Shown: positions 44,470 to 54,442, counted from the first letter of the stretch. The stretch is DNA of 64,000 bases from Lewinellaceae bacterium (GCA_020636155.1 JACJYM010000002.1:248001-312000); one strand, 5' to 3'. Numbers and translations: made by a program. Notes: generated from the letters alone by a model not told the origin.

Positions 44470-45768
44470 TTGGTTCAACTAATAAAAAAGAAGAGAGATG
44501 GACAAAGCCATTCTCGCGAGGAAATCATTGAGATTATTGAAGGTTTTGTCAAGGGAGACATTCCAGATTACCAGATATCGGCGTGGCTCATGGCCGTGCT
44601 TTGGCAAGGATTAAATGAAGATGAGACAGCCTGGCTTACGGAAGCCATGATGAATTCAGGAGAAGTAATTGATTTATCTGAGATTCCAGGCATCATTGTG
44701 GATAAACATAGTACTGGAGGGGTAGGAGATAAGACGACTTTGGTATTGGCACCACTGGTCTCTTCAGTGGGTGTACACGTTGCTAAGATGTCGGGTAGAG
44801 GACTAGGACATACAGGTGGAACATTAGATAAGTTGGAATCCATCGAGGGTTTTAAGGTGGATATGAGTCCACAGGCATTTATCGAAAGAGTAAAAAATCA
44901 CGGGATTGCGATTTGTAGTCAGAATGCCCAACTCGTACCGGGAGATAAAAAACTCTATGCCTTAAGAGACGTCACAGGAACGATTGACAACATCTCATTA
45001 ATTGCTTCAAGTATCATGAGTAAAAAACTGGCTTGTGGTGCAGATGCAATCGTCATTGATCTTAAAGTGGGTGACGGGGCATTTATGAAGAATCTAGAGA
45101 GTGCTGAATTATTGGCCGAAACCATGATTTCTACGGCGAATAGAATGGGTAGAAAGCTTGTGGCCATCGTGACCGATATGAATAATCCCCTCGGAAATGC
45201 CATTGGAAATTCACTTGAGCTCAAGGAAGCGATGGATACATTACTTGGAGAAGGGCCTGATGATTTGACAGAATTGTGTCTGACTCTAGGTAGCCAAATG
45301 TTGATGTTAGCAGAGAGAGTTGACAATCTTGAGAAAGGTAGAGAACTGCTCCTTGAGTCTATCAAAAATGGCAGTGCTATTCAAAAATTCTATGAATTGG
45401 TAGAATCACAAGGTGGAAATTTGGAAATGGTCAAACATCCTGAAAAATTACCTTCCACCACTTTCTCTTATGATTATAGAAGTAGCCAATCCGGTTATGT
45501 TCAGTCGATTTTTGCACAAGAAATTGGACTTGCAGCGGTCAGCTTGGGTGCTGGTAGAGAAACGAAGGATAGCGCCATTGATTTTGGTGCCGGAATTATG
45601 CTTCTTGCAAAACCTGGGGATAAAGTAGAAAAAGGGGATGTCTTAATGAGGCTTTACGCCAATGATAAAGCAAAATTTGAGATAGCCAACTTACACCTAG
45701 ACCGAGCCATTATATTTTCAAATGAAAAACCCGAGAAATCTCCTCTTATTATTAAAACGATTCAATGA
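44470..45768 (+). CDS. deoA: Thymidine/pyrimidine-nucleoside phosphorylase
   Basis: This 432-residue enzyme cleaves pyrimidine deoxynucleosides with phosphate to free base and deoxyribose 1-phosphate. The family signature SGRGLGHTGGTLDKLESI is intact at about 106-123, along with VDKHSTGGVGDKTTL (phosphate binding) and the C-terminal pyrimidine-phosphorylase domain (about 345-430). The length near 432 and the sequence fit the Bacillus pyrimidine-nucleoside phosphorylase (Pdp) group as well as DeoA, so uridine may also be used. The start is TTG at 44470. Confidence 0.92.
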   Translation: MVQLIKKKRDGQSHSREEIIEIIEGFVKGDIPDYQISAWLMAVLWQGLNEDETAWLTEAMMNSGEVIDLSEIPGIIVDKHSTGGVGDKTTLVLAPLVSSVGVHVAKMSGRGLGHTGGTLDKLESIEGFKVDMSPQAFIERVKNHGIAICSQNAQLVPGDKKLYALRDVTGTIDNISLIASSIMSKKLACGADAIVIDLKVGDGAFMKNLESAELLAETMISTANRMGRKLVAIVTDMNNPLGNAIGNSLELKEAMDTLLGEGPDDLTELCLTLGSQMLMLAERVDNLEKGRELLLESIKNGSAIQKFYELVESQGGNLEMVKHPEKLPSTTFSYDYRSSQSGYVQSIFAQEIGLAAVSLGAGRETKDSAIDFGAGIMLLAKPGDKVEKGDVLMRLYANDKAKFEIANLHLDRAIIFSNEKPEKSPLIIKTIQ

Positions 45769-45796
45769 TATTAAACAATGAATAACTATTAGAAAT

Positions 45797-46804
45797 ATGG
45801 TTACGACAAAAAATAAAGCCATGAGCAATGGTCAAATCTCAGCGATAGAGGAACATCATAAACGAAATGATGGATTGCCTTTTGACGGTAGCATTATAGA
45901 AAAAATTAAAATCAATCGAAGTGCAGTCGAGCGGCGAGCGGCTACCATCTCCACACGTCGATCCGTAAAAAAGCAGTGGCAGGCGGCATGGTTGTTAAAA
46001 GCCATCAGCTGCATCGATTTGACCACCCTTGCAGGAGATGATACTCGTGGGAAAGTCATTCGCTTATGTGCGAAGGCAAAAAACCCTGTGAGACCTGATA
46101 TTCTGAGAGCTCTGGGAATGGAAGAGTCGCTTTTGCACACGGGTGCAGTGTGTGTTTATCACAATATGATTCCCATAGCGGTCGATGCATTGAAGGGAAG
46201 CGGGATTCCTGTGGCGGCAGTTTCAACCGGATTTCCAGCAGGACAAATATCCCTTGAAGATAAGCTAATCCAAATTAAAAAATCAGTAGCCGCAGGAGCT
46301 CAAGAAATTGACATTGTGATAAGTCGGGGATTGGTCATTGAGTCTGATTGGCAGGCACTATATGATGAAATAAAAGTGATGCGTGAGGCATGTGGAGAAG
46401 CACACATGAAAACCATCCTCGCAACTGGTGAATTGCCAACACTTACAAAAGTGGCAAAAGCTAGTATGGTGGCAATGATGGCAGGCTCTGATTTTATCAA
46501 AACAAGCACTGGTAAGGAATCCGTAAATGCGACACTACCTGTTTCCTTGGTGATGATAAGAGCAATACGTGAATACTATGAAATGACGGGTTTAAAGGTG
46601 GGTTATAAGCCTGCAGGTGGCATTTCAAAATCCAAGGATGCCCTCAATTATCTAATGCTTCTAAAGGAGGAATTAGGCAATGATTGGTTGTCACCAGAAT
46701 TATTTAGATTCGGAGCCTCGAGCTTATTGGGCGATATAGAACGGCAATTGGAACATTATGTCACTGGTAGTTATTCTGCATCCTACCGACATCCAATGTC
46801 CTGA
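45797..46804 (+). CDS. deoC: Deoxyribose-phosphate aldolase (long type)
   Basis: This 335-residue aldolase splits deoxyribose 5-phosphate into glyceraldehyde 3-phosphate and acetaldehyde. The Schiff-base lysine lies in DFIKTSTGKE and the second lysine in VGYKPAGGI. Compared with the short bacterial DeoC (about 220 residues) it has an N-terminal extension like the longer animal-type DERA enzymes. An ATG at 45797 is used. It lies directly after deoA and before an aldehyde dehydrogenase that could oxidise the acetaldehyde it releases. Confidence 0.94.
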   Translation: MVTTKNKAMSNGQISAIEEHHKRNDGLPFDGSIIEKIKINRSAVERRAATISTRRSVKKQWQAAWLLKAISCIDLTTLAGDDTRGKVIRLCAKAKNPVRPDILRALGMEESLLHTGAVCVYHNMIPIAVDALKGSGIPVAAVSTGFPAGQISLEDKLIQIKKSVAAGAQEIDIVISRGLVIESDWQALYDEIKVMREACGEAHMKTILATGELPTLTKVAKASMVAMMAGSDFIKTSTGKESVNATLPVSLVMIRAIREYYEMTGLKVGYKPAGGISKSKDALNYLMLLKEELGNDWLSPELFRFGASSLLGDIERQLEHYVTGSYSASYRHPMS

Positions 46805-46884
46805 TATAATCAAATTATTTGAATGCTTAATAAAGATAGTTATTAAAATATCATAAATTACAATAAGTAATAACTTATAAAAAT

Positions 46885-49269
46885 ATGAAAATCAAAGAAA
46901 TATACGAAAATATGTCTTATGGGCCAGCACCAGAAAGTACAGTGGAAGCACTAGAATACATAGAACAACATAAAGGAAAGTTTTCTCATTTTATCAATGG
47001 ACAATGGCAAAAACCTTCAGATGAAATGTATTTTGAAAGTGTCAATCCATCGAATAAAAAAGTGCTGGCACAGATTGCAGAAGGAAGTGAAAAAGATGTA
47101 AATAAAGCCGTTGATGCTGCAGAAAAAGCATTGCCGACTTGGGTCGGTATGGGAGGTCACGAACGGGCTAAATATCTTTACGCTTTAGCGAGGCTGATTC
47201 AAAAACACTCAAGACTTTTTGCCGTATTAGAATCTTTGGACAATGGTAAACCTATTCGAGAGACGAGAGACATTGATATACCATTGGTTGCTAGACATTT
47301 TTATTATCATGCAGGCTGGGCTCAACTCATGGATACTGAGCTCAAGGATTATAAGGAAATCGGGGTGATTGGTCAAATTATCCCTTGGAATTTTCCATTG
47401 CTTATGTTGTCATGGAAGATTGCGCCGGCACTGGCTATGGGCAATACCGTCGTACTAAAACCCGCTGAATATACCTCTCTAACGGCTTTATTGTTTGCCG
47501 ATATTTGTAAGCAAGTGGGACTGCCTGAAGGTGTTCTCAATGTTGTGACTGGTCACGGAGCGACGGGAGAAGCATTGGTTAATCATCCGAAAGTTAAAAA
47601 AATTGCTTTCACAGGATCTACGGAAGTAGGCAAAATTATCAGACGTGCAACAGCCGGAACAGGTAAAAAATTGTCATTGGAGCTTGGAGGGAAATCGCCA
47701 TTTATCGTCTTTGAAGATGCCGATTTAGACAGTGTAGTCGAGGGTGTGGTGGATGCTATATGGTTTAATCAAGGACAGGTATGCTGTGCTGGCTCGAGAT
47801 TACTGGTAGAGGAAAGCGTGGCTACCAAACTCTACGATAAACTGAAAGTCAGAATGGAAAACTTACGGCTTGGAGATGCCCTTGACAAGAGTATTGATAT
47901 GGGTGCCATCGTGGCTCCGGTTCAGGTGAAAACCATTGAAGAATTGGTAAAAGCAGGAATAGAAGAAGGTAATGCTGTATGGCAGCCGAGCTGGACATGC
48001 CCGAGTGAGGGATTTTATTTTCCACCCACACTTTTTACGGATGTTTCTCCCGCTTCGATCATTGCGAGAGAAGAGATTTTTGGACCGGTATTAGTGGCTA
48101 TGAGTTTCAGATCTCCTGAAGAAGCCGTTCAATTGGCAAACAATACAAGATACGGTCTGGCGGCGAGTATTTGGACGGAGGACATCAACTTGGCATTGGA
48201 CATTGCACCCAAAATTAAGGCAGGTACCGTGTGGATAAATTGCTCAAATCTATTTGATGCGGCGTCTGGATTTGGTGGATATCGTGAATCGGGATTTGGA
48301 AGAGAAGGAGGATTAGAGGGTCTTTATGAGTACATGGTTCCAAAAATTGAGTCAAAATATTCTGAAAAGTCCCAGTATCCTGTTGGTAATGCTAAGGTCA
48401 AATCGGCGAAAGGAGACTCTATGTACATTGATCAAACGTCAAAAATGTACATTGGAGGCAAGCAGGTAAGACCGGATGGTGGCAATAATATAGACATCAA
48501 AAACCCAGAAGGCCAAATAGTGGGATCAGTAGGAAAAGGCAATAGGAAAGATATCCGAAATGCCGTAGAAGCTGCTCATGCTGCAAAAGCTTGGGCTTCC
48601 AAACCTGGTCATCATAAGGCTCAAATTCTGTATTTCATGGCCGAGAACCTGGCACAGCGAAAGCATGAATTTTCGGAGAAACTGAGCAAATTAACATTAA
48701 GGAATATAAAAGTGGCAGAGCAAGAAGTGGAAGCTTCTATTCAGCGACTGTTTACCTATGCAGCCTATGCCGATAAATACGATGGTCATGTTCACAATAC
48801 TTTGCATCGACACGTGACTTTGGCAATGCCGGAGTCCATAGGAGTAATGGGTGTTGTATGTCCGGATGATTTTCCATTTTTGGCTTTCATCTCCACGGTG
48901 ATTCCGGCTATTACGATGGGCAATACGGTGATTGCCGTACCGTCACAAACATTTCCCACGATGGTAACTGATTTTTATCAAATACTAGAAACTTCGGATC
49001 TGCCAGCAGGCGTGATAAATATTGTGACAGGAGACAAAGATGAATTGGCAAGAGAATTGGCAAAACACTACGATGTAGATGGTCTGTGGTATTTCGGTTC
49101 AAAAGAGTCTTCCAAAGAAATCGAGACTCTGGCAACTGACAGCCTAAAACGTACATGGGTGAATCATGGTCTTCACCTCGATTGGCAGGATAGCGAACAA
49201 GGTGAAGGAAAATACTTTTTAAGAAAATCATCAGAAATAAAAAATATCTGGATTCCTTATGGGGTTTAA
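46885..49269 (+). CDS. Double-domain aldehyde dehydrogenase (ALDH16-like)
   Basis: This 794-residue protein has two aldehyde-dehydrogenase domains. Domain 1 (about 20-490) is complete: IPWNFPLLMLSWK, FTGSTEVGK, LELGGKSPFIV (general-base Glu) and catalytic Cys300 in FNQGQVCC. Domain 2 (about 515-794) retains the fold (VVCPDDFPFLAFISTVIPAITMGNTV) but has no GQxC nucleophile or ELGGK motif; the sequence reads LKRTWVNHGLHLDW where they would lie. This layout matches the ALDH16 family, in which the second domain is inactive. Its place after deoC suggests oxidation of acetaldehyde from deoxyribose breakdown. Confidence 0.88.
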   Translation: MKIKEIYENMSYGPAPESTVEALEYIEQHKGKFSHFINGQWQKPSDEMYFESVNPSNKKVLAQIAEGSEKDVNKAVDAAEKALPTWVGMGGHERAKYLYALARLIQKHSRLFAVLESLDNGKPIRETRDIDIPLVARHFYYHAGWAQLMDTELKDYKEIGVIGQIIPWNFPLLMLSWKIAPALAMGNTVVLKPAEYTSLTALLFADICKQVGLPEGVLNVVTGHGATGEALVNHPKVKKIAFTGSTEVGKIIRRATAGTGKKLSLELGGKSPFIVFEDADLDSVVEGVVDAIWFNQGQVCCAGSRLLVEESVATKLYDKLKVRMENLRLGDALDKSIDMGAIVAPVQVKTIEELVKAGIEEGNAVWQPSWTCPSEGFYFPPTLFTDVSPASIIAREEIFGPVLVAMSFRSPEEAVQLANNTRYGLAASIWTEDINLALDIAPKIKAGTVWINCSNLFDAASGFGGYRESGFGREGGLEGLYEYMVPKIESKYSEKSQYPVGNAKVKSAKGDSMYIDQTSKMYIGGKQVRPDGGNNIDIKNPEGQIVGSVGKGNRKDIRNAVEAAHAAKAWASKPGHHKAQILYFMAENLAQRKHEFSEKLSKLTLRNIKVAEQEVEASIQRLFTYAAYADKYDGHVHNTLHRHVTLAMPESIGVMGVVCPDDFPFLAFISTVIPAITMGNTVIAVPSQTFPTMVTDFYQILETSDLPAGVINIVTGDKDELARELAKHYDVDGLWYFGSKESSKEIETLATDSLKRTWVNHGLHLDWQDSEQGEGKYFLRKSSEIKNIWIPYGV

Positions 49270-49299
49270 TTATTGATTTTATTTCAAAAAATAAAGAAA

Positions 49300-50001
49300 A
49301 TGAGCAGTATACATATAGAAGCAAATGTTGGTGAAATAGCAGAAACGGTACTATTGCCGGGAGACCCTCTACGGGCAAAATATGCCGCCGAACAATTTTT
49401 AGAGAACGTCGTTTGTTACAATCAAGTAAGAAACATACTCGGATATACTGGCTACTATAAAGGAAAAAGAGTGTCCATACAGGGCTCAGGAATGGGCATG
49501 GGCTCCACCGCCATCTATGTAAATGAACTCATCAATACTTACAAAGTCAAAAACATCATTCGGGTCGGAACCTGTGGCGCCATTCAAAAAGACCTGAAAT
49601 TGGGACAAGTATTACTGGTGTTGAGTGCATCGGGTGATTCTGGAGCCAATATTGCTTTTTTTAACGGAATGCACTATGCCGCTACAGCGGATTTTGACTT
49701 ATTATTGAAAGCTTACGAAATTGGAAAAATAAAGGGCATCAATACCATTCAGGGATCCGTATTTAGTACTGACACCTTTTATGATGACATCCCTAACCGA
49801 TGGGATATCTGGCAGCAGCAAGGCATCCTTGGAGTAGAGATGGAGAGTCAAATTCTCTTTACCCTCGCCAAGCGTCTCGGTGCTAAGGCACTTTCTATCC
49901 TTACCGTAAGCGACAATATTCTCACTGGCGAGGCCGCCACGGCTCAAGACCGCGAACAATCGTACATGGATATGATGGAAATCGCTTTCTCACTGGCCTA
50001 G
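49300..50001 (+). CDS. deoD: Purine-nucleoside phosphorylase (DeoD type)
   Basis: This 233-residue hexameric phosphorylase splits purine (deoxy)nucleosides to base and (deoxy)ribose 1-phosphate. It shows VLLPGDPLRAKYAAE, GSGMGMGSTAIYVNEL, IRVGTCGAI, VEMESQILF and SDNILTGE, the last with the catalytic Asp near 204. The start ATG at 49300 is preferred; a TTG frame reaches back to 49273 with a non-family leader. It is the last gene of the deo operon, 30 bases after the aldehyde dehydrogenase. Confidence 0.94.
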   Translation: MSSIHIEANVGEIAETVLLPGDPLRAKYAAEQFLENVVCYNQVRNILGYTGYYKGKRVSIQGSGMGMGSTAIYVNELINTYKVKNIIRVGTCGAIQKDLKLGQVLLVLSASGDSGANIAFFNGMHYAATADFDLLLKAYEIGKIKGINTIQGSVFSTDTFYDDIPNRWDIWQQQGILGVEMESQILFTLAKRLGAKALSILTVSDNILTGEAATAQDREQSYMDMMEIAFSLA

Positions 50002-50051
50002 AGTAGGATGATAGCGAAGAAAGAAGAGGAGTTAGCTATTAATAAGTAGGA

Positions 50052-50102
50052 TTAACCACAACTTTTGAAAAGTTCTAAAACTTTTCAAAAGTTTTTTTAT
50101 CC
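50052..50102. terminator. Terminator hairpin, left copy of a 50-bp repeat
   Basis: A perfect 13-bp stem (50060-50072 with 50081-50093) and an 8-base loop are followed by a run of T residues ending at 50098. On the plus strand it should end the deo operon. The whole 51-base block recurs at 55241-55290 with one substitution and one indel. Confidence 0.88.
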
Positions 50103-50486
50103 GTCAAAATAAACGAATTGCGGGTTAATTAATAGTTCAAATTACTTTTCTGGGCTGATTTTTATCGTTTTGAAACTCGTAATTGATTGGCATTCTTCGC
50201 TATTTGTATTTAATAAATCGCTTTTAGTATTAATGGAACTTCATTTTCGTTTTTCAATATTATGTAATTCCTTGCAATTTTGCCTCATGTATTTATTTCT
50301 AATGTCCTTTACGTCAATTATTACCATATTTATATAATGATTGTACTCAGCTGAAGTAAGATTCAATATTTTTGGATAAACAAAAACGAAAAATTCTTAT
50401 CTTCATATTAAAATTGAAATTTTAATCATGTAGAATGGATTAAATAAATATTTTCTATTACATAATTCATACTAGAATTATAAAAA
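50103..50486. other. 384-base gap upstream of the cyclic-nucleotide module
   Basis: No gene is seen. It contains several short palindromes and one weak promoter-like pair, TTG at 50372-50374 and TATCTTCA at 50398-50405 (23 bases apart; the -7 departs from TTTG). It presumably carries control sites for the following operon. Confidence 0.35.
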
Positions 50487-52280
50487 ATGAAAAATCAGGA
50501 TAATAAGCAATTTCTTAAAAAAGAATTCCAAGCCATATTTAACTTAAATGATCAAAACGCAGTTGATGATCTGATAGATTCAGGGGAAATCATTTATGTC
50601 CCGCAATGTGAGACCATCATTTCTCAAGGTGAAGATACGGATGATGTTTATTTCCTACTTTTAGGTAGATTATCAGTGAGCATTAAGAACGAATATGATG
50701 AAGTGTTTACGATTAATGATATTTCTCAGGGTGAATTTTTTGGCGAAATGTCTCTATTGACGGGAAATAAAAGATCTACAACTATTGAATCTATTAAAGA
50801 GTCTAGGTTATTAAAGATAGAAGGATCTAGGTTTAAGGATTTACTTGAAAAACACCCTGCTTTATTAATGTACCTTAATGGAATTTTAGTGAATCGTCTT
50901 AATCAATCCAATGTATCTAAAAATCACTCTTCGTATCAGCATAACTGTATATTGACAATAGAACAAAATCCTATCCTTGTTGAAATAATTGAAAATCTTT
51001 TATCCATTTATGAAAGCCGCAATGATGTCTATGTAATTTTCAAAGAAAGAGCTTTTAATGAAAATATTATATCTGCCACAGATGGAAAAGGAGATAAAAA
51101 ATATAAATTTTTTAATTGGATACGAAATCTAGAAAAGCAGTATAAACTTCTCGTTTATATCTGTGATTCCAACGATTTAGAATGGAGCGAGCTATGCCTA
51201 TTACAAGCAGATAGAATATTTTTACTTGGAACTGGAGAATTGACTTCCAACCAGACTGAAGTCGAGCAAACATTGTTTAAGGATAAAAATATTGCCTCTA
51301 AAATTCAAAAAAATCTGATCATCGCTTGGAATCATAAACCTATATCCAAAGTTTCACAAATATTGACAAATAGAAATGTGAAAAATGTATTCCATATTAC
51401 TCATGAAAATGACATAGAAAAAATAGTACGGTATCTTGATTCTAGTTCAATAAAATTAGTACTAGGAGGTGGTGGTGCAAAAGGATTTGCTCATTTAGGT
51501 GTTTATAAGGCAATATTAGAATTGGGAATCCCAATAGATTTTGTCGGAGGCACAAGTATCGGTTCTGTCATTGCGGCAACCATAGCATTAGGGTGGCCAT
51601 ACGAACAAATAAAAGATTCTTGTTATAATGCATTTGTTGTAAATAACCCTTTAAATGATTATCATTTACCATTAGTATCCATATTAAGAGGTAAGAAGTT
51701 AGAAACTTCTATCAACACTTACTTTAAGGACATCCAAATAGAAGATATAAAGACCTCGTATTTTGCAGTTGCGTCAAATTTTACAGAATCGAAGATTGAA
51801 ATACTCGACCACGGATCATTGAGTTTTGCAATTAGAGCAAGTATTTCTTTACCGACTATTTTGCCTCCGGCTGTCAAGGAAAATTCGCTTTTGTTTGATG
51901 GTGGTATCGTTGATAACCTTCCGTTCGATCATATGGATACATTGGCACAAGGCACTTCGATAGGTGTAGATTTGAGTGTATCAAAAAAAAGAATTTTAAA
52001 TTATGAACGAGTTCCTAATAATATCAGCTTACTAAAACAAAAAATGCTTCGGAAAAGAAAATATAAAGTGCCAAGCATAGGTCAAATAGTTATGGGTACG
52101 ATGACATTTGCCAGTGAAGAAAAAAGAAGAAATAATGAAAATAAATTTGATATATATATAAAGCCTGACTTATCAAAGTATGGATTTTTAAAATGGCAAA
52201 ATTTTCATGAAATTGTAGAAAAAGGTTACGAGACAGCCTTGCCTCTTCTAAAAGAGTGGCAAGAAAAAAGGAAATTTTGA
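50487..52280 (+). CDS. Cyclic-nucleotide-binding patatin-like phospholipase (NTE type)
   Basis: This 597-residue protein has an N-terminal cNMP-binding domain (about 15-140; IISQGEDTDDVYFLLLGRLSVSI, GEFFGEMSLLTGNKRSTTI with the phosphate-binding Glu and Arg). A middle region resembles NTE proteins. The C-terminal patatin domain (about 322-500) has oxyanion loop GGGGAKGFAHLG, nucleophile Ser in GGTSIGS (about 357) and catalytic Asp in FDGGIVDN (about 470). NTE-family enzymes hydrolyse lysophospholipids. The next gene encodes a nucleotide cyclase, which suggests that its product gates this lipase. Confidence 0.92.
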   Translation: MKNQDNKQFLKKEFQAIFNLNDQNAVDDLIDSGEIIYVPQCETIISQGEDTDDVYFLLLGRLSVSIKNEYDEVFTINDISQGEFFGEMSLLTGNKRSTTIESIKESRLLKIEGSRFKDLLEKHPALLMYLNGILVNRLNQSNVSKNHSSYQHNCILTIEQNPILVEIIENLLSIYESRNDVYVIFKERAFNENIISATDGKGDKKYKFFNWIRNLEKQYKLLVYICDSNDLEWSELCLLQADRIFLLGTGELTSNQTEVEQTLFKDKNIASKIQKNLIIAWNHKPISKVSQILTNRNVKNVFHITHENDIEKIVRYLDSSSIKLVLGGGGAKGFAHLGVYKAILELGIPIDFVGGTSIGSVIAATIALGWPYEQIKDSCYNAFVVNNPLNDYHLPLVSILRGKKLETSINTYFKDIQIEDIKTSYFAVASNFTESKIEILDHGSLSFAIRASISLPTILPPAVKENSLLFDGGIVDNLPFDHMDTLAQGTSIGVDLSVSKKRILNYERVPNNISLLKQKMLRKRKYKVPSIGQIVMGTMTFASEEKRRNNENKFDIYIKPDLSKYGFLKWQNFHEIVEKGYETALPLLKEWQEKRKF

Positions 52281-52288
52281 TCCTATCA

Positions 52289-54439
52289 ATGTTAAATACT
52301 CTTGTTAGAAATATTAGGACTATTCTGGTAATTGTCTTTTTGATGTTAATTAAAAATACATCATTCTGTCAGGGCTTTATCAATAAAAATAAACCATCGA
52401 TTATCATTAGAGAAAACAGTGGTGAAAAGTATTTACGATGGATAATCGAAGAAGGAGAATATCCCTTATCTGCCGAAGATTTAGATGCAGGACTTATTAA
52501 GGATGCCAAACTTATAGACCTTGAAACTAGTAAAAAATTTGAAGCTAAGGTTTGGAATAACTATTGGTTTAATATCGAACTAGAGCATGTAGAAGACTTA
52601 AGTCAAAAAAGTTTAAGCTTTGAAAGAGGTGGAAATTGTTGGCCTTTCGAAGTAACTTTTTATTCAGTTGAGGCATATCAGTGCCACAATGATAGTATGA
52701 CTTTAATTGGTGTCAGTGGAAATTCTATTCCTGCAAATAGAAGAGATACCCCAAATCATATATCACCCTCTATTATTATGCTTAAAAATTTTGATGCAAA
52801 AACGTCCATGATCTGGATAAAAATAGTTTCTGCAGAGGCATGTAAAATTCAAATCGATATTGCGCTAAATGATAACTCAGAGATATTGGAAAGGAAGTTT
52901 GATCAGAAAATTATGATAACCTTACCTTTATTGGGAGCTATTGTTGCACTTTTATTAATATTGAGTTACTTGATTTATAAATTCAAGGATGAGATTTATG
53001 TATGGTCAAGTTTTTATCTATTGATACTTTTTATAAATCGTATTTACGTTGGACTAATTAATGAATTTTATAGATTTTTAAATTTTGAAAACCCCAGAAT
53101 ATTCGTACTCTCATATGCAATTATTGCGACACTGTTAATGGTATCATTTTTACAAGTTTGGAGAAAACTAATCAATACATTTAATGAATTTCCAAAAGTA
53201 TATCGATTCATCGGGTACTTGATTATATACATTTGTCTGTTTTCAATGATATTCACGTCTGCAAGATTTGTTAGATGGGATTTTAGTTTTTTTACTCCGA
53301 TGCAGCAACCTCTTTTTTTGCTGTTTTTTGTGCTAATTTCAATAATTGCTGCTTATCTTATTTTCAAGGGAACCTCAGTGTCAAGATTTATCAGTCTCGG
53401 CATTGTAGTCATGTCATTTAGTATAACCGTAGCCATCATATTGGTAAACTATTTTACGGCTGTAGATGAGGTATTACTTAAGGGAATCATAGGTGTGGCT
53501 ATGGTTTTTGTGTTAGTGGCCGCATTAGCACATAGGTTTGTTATAATCCATAATCAAAAGGAAGCTGCATTGGTTGAAAAAATTGAAGCGGAGAAACAAA
53601 ACATAGATCAGCTACATAAAATCAATTCTGCATCTAACAAGTTTGTCCCCAATGCATTTCTTAATTTTATAGGCAAAAGCAATATTTTAGAGGCAACTCT
53701 TGGTGATCATATTGAAAAAAATGTAGCAATCTTATTTTCCGATATACGCAACTTTACTAGTATTTCTGAAAAACTTAGCCCAAAAGATACTTTTCATTTT
53801 GTCTCTGAATTTAACAAGGGTATTGGACCCATAATTTCCAAAAATAATGGCTTCATTAACCAGTATCTCGGTGATGGCATAGTTGCGATTTTTCCAGTTT
53901 CTTCAGATGATGCATTAAATGCCGCTATCGAAATGAAAAAATATCAAAATGAATTAAGAATCAGGAATTTAGAAAATAATAAATTTGAAGTTGAAATAGG
54001 AATAGGTCTTCATTATGGCAGTATTATTATGGGTATAATGGGAGACGAAGAAAGATTGGATGCTACTATCATCTCGGATAATGTAAACTTGGCCGCAAGA
54101 ATAGAAAGTTTAACAAAGATATATTCTTGCTCTATACTTTTTAGTGATGCATTTAATACTCAACTTACACAGGAATCGTACCAATTCATAAGATACTTAG
54201 GAAGAACCACCATTAAAGGAAAGGAGAAACAAGTAGGAATTTTTGAATGTTTAGATTATTTAAATCCAATGCAATTAAAGCTTAAACAAGACACTGATGG
54301 CTTGTTTAAACTTGCTGTACAATTAATGAGTGAAAATAAATTAGATGAGGCATTATTTTACTTTAATAAAATCCTTGAAGTAAGCCCAACTGATAAAACC
54401 ATTCAAGCATTAATATTTAGAATATCAACGTTAAAGTAA
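52289..54439 (+). CDS. Membrane class III nucleotide cyclase (7TM type)
   Basis: This is a membrane cyclase of 716 residues from the ATG at 52289; a GTG at 52256 would add 11 residues and overlap the lipase gene by 25 bases. After a signal peptide (about 1-28) it has a periplasmic sensory domain of 7TMR-DISM type (about 35-205), seven transmembrane helices (about 208-425), a short coiled coil and a class III cyclase domain (about 465-660). The metal-binding Asp residues appear in FSDIRNFT and YLGDGIVAIF, and the end of the site in IISDNVNLAARIES. Gln replaces the usual adenine-selecting Lys in INQYLGDG. A TPR-like tail follows. It starts 8 bases after the lipase stop. Confidence 0.9.
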   Translation: MLNTLVRNIRTILVIVFLMLIKNTSFCQGFINKNKPSIIIRENSGEKYLRWIIEEGEYPLSAEDLDAGLIKDAKLIDLETSKKFEAKVWNNYWFNIELEHVEDLSQKSLSFERGGNCWPFEVTFYSVEAYQCHNDSMTLIGVSGNSIPANRRDTPNHISPSIIMLKNFDAKTSMIWIKIVSAEACKIQIDIALNDNSEILERKFDQKIMITLPLLGAIVALLLILSYLIYKFKDEIYVWSSFYLLILFINRIYVGLINEFYRFLNFENPRIFVLSYAIIATLLMVSFLQVWRKLINTFNEFPKVYRFIGYLIIYICLFSMIFTSARFVRWDFSFFTPMQQPLFLLFFVLISIIAAYLIFKGTSVSRFISLGIVVMSFSITVAIILVNYFTAVDEVLLKGIIGVAMVFVLVAALAHRFVIIHNQKEAALVEKIEAEKQNIDQLHKINSASNKFVPNAFLNFIGKSNILEATLGDHIEKNVAILFSDIRNFTSISEKLSPKDTFHFVSEFNKGIGPIISKNNGFINQYLGDGIVAIFPVSSDDALNAAIEMKKYQNELRIRNLENNKFEVEIGIGLHYGSIIMGIMGDEERLDATIISDNVNLAARIESLTKIYSCSILFSDAFNTQLTQESYQFIRYLGRTTIKGKEKQVGIFECLDYLNPMQLKLKQDTDGLFKLAVQLMSENKLDEALFYFNKILEVSPTDKTIQALIFRISTLK

Positions 54440-54442
54440 GTC

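Noticed and set aside
44955..45365. 136-residue minus-strand frame
   Set aside because: Antisense shadow of deoA, which has strong family motifs.
48911..49378. 155-residue minus-strand frame across the deo operon
   Set aside because: Antisense shadow of the aldehyde dehydrogenase and deoD genes, without any recognisable feature.
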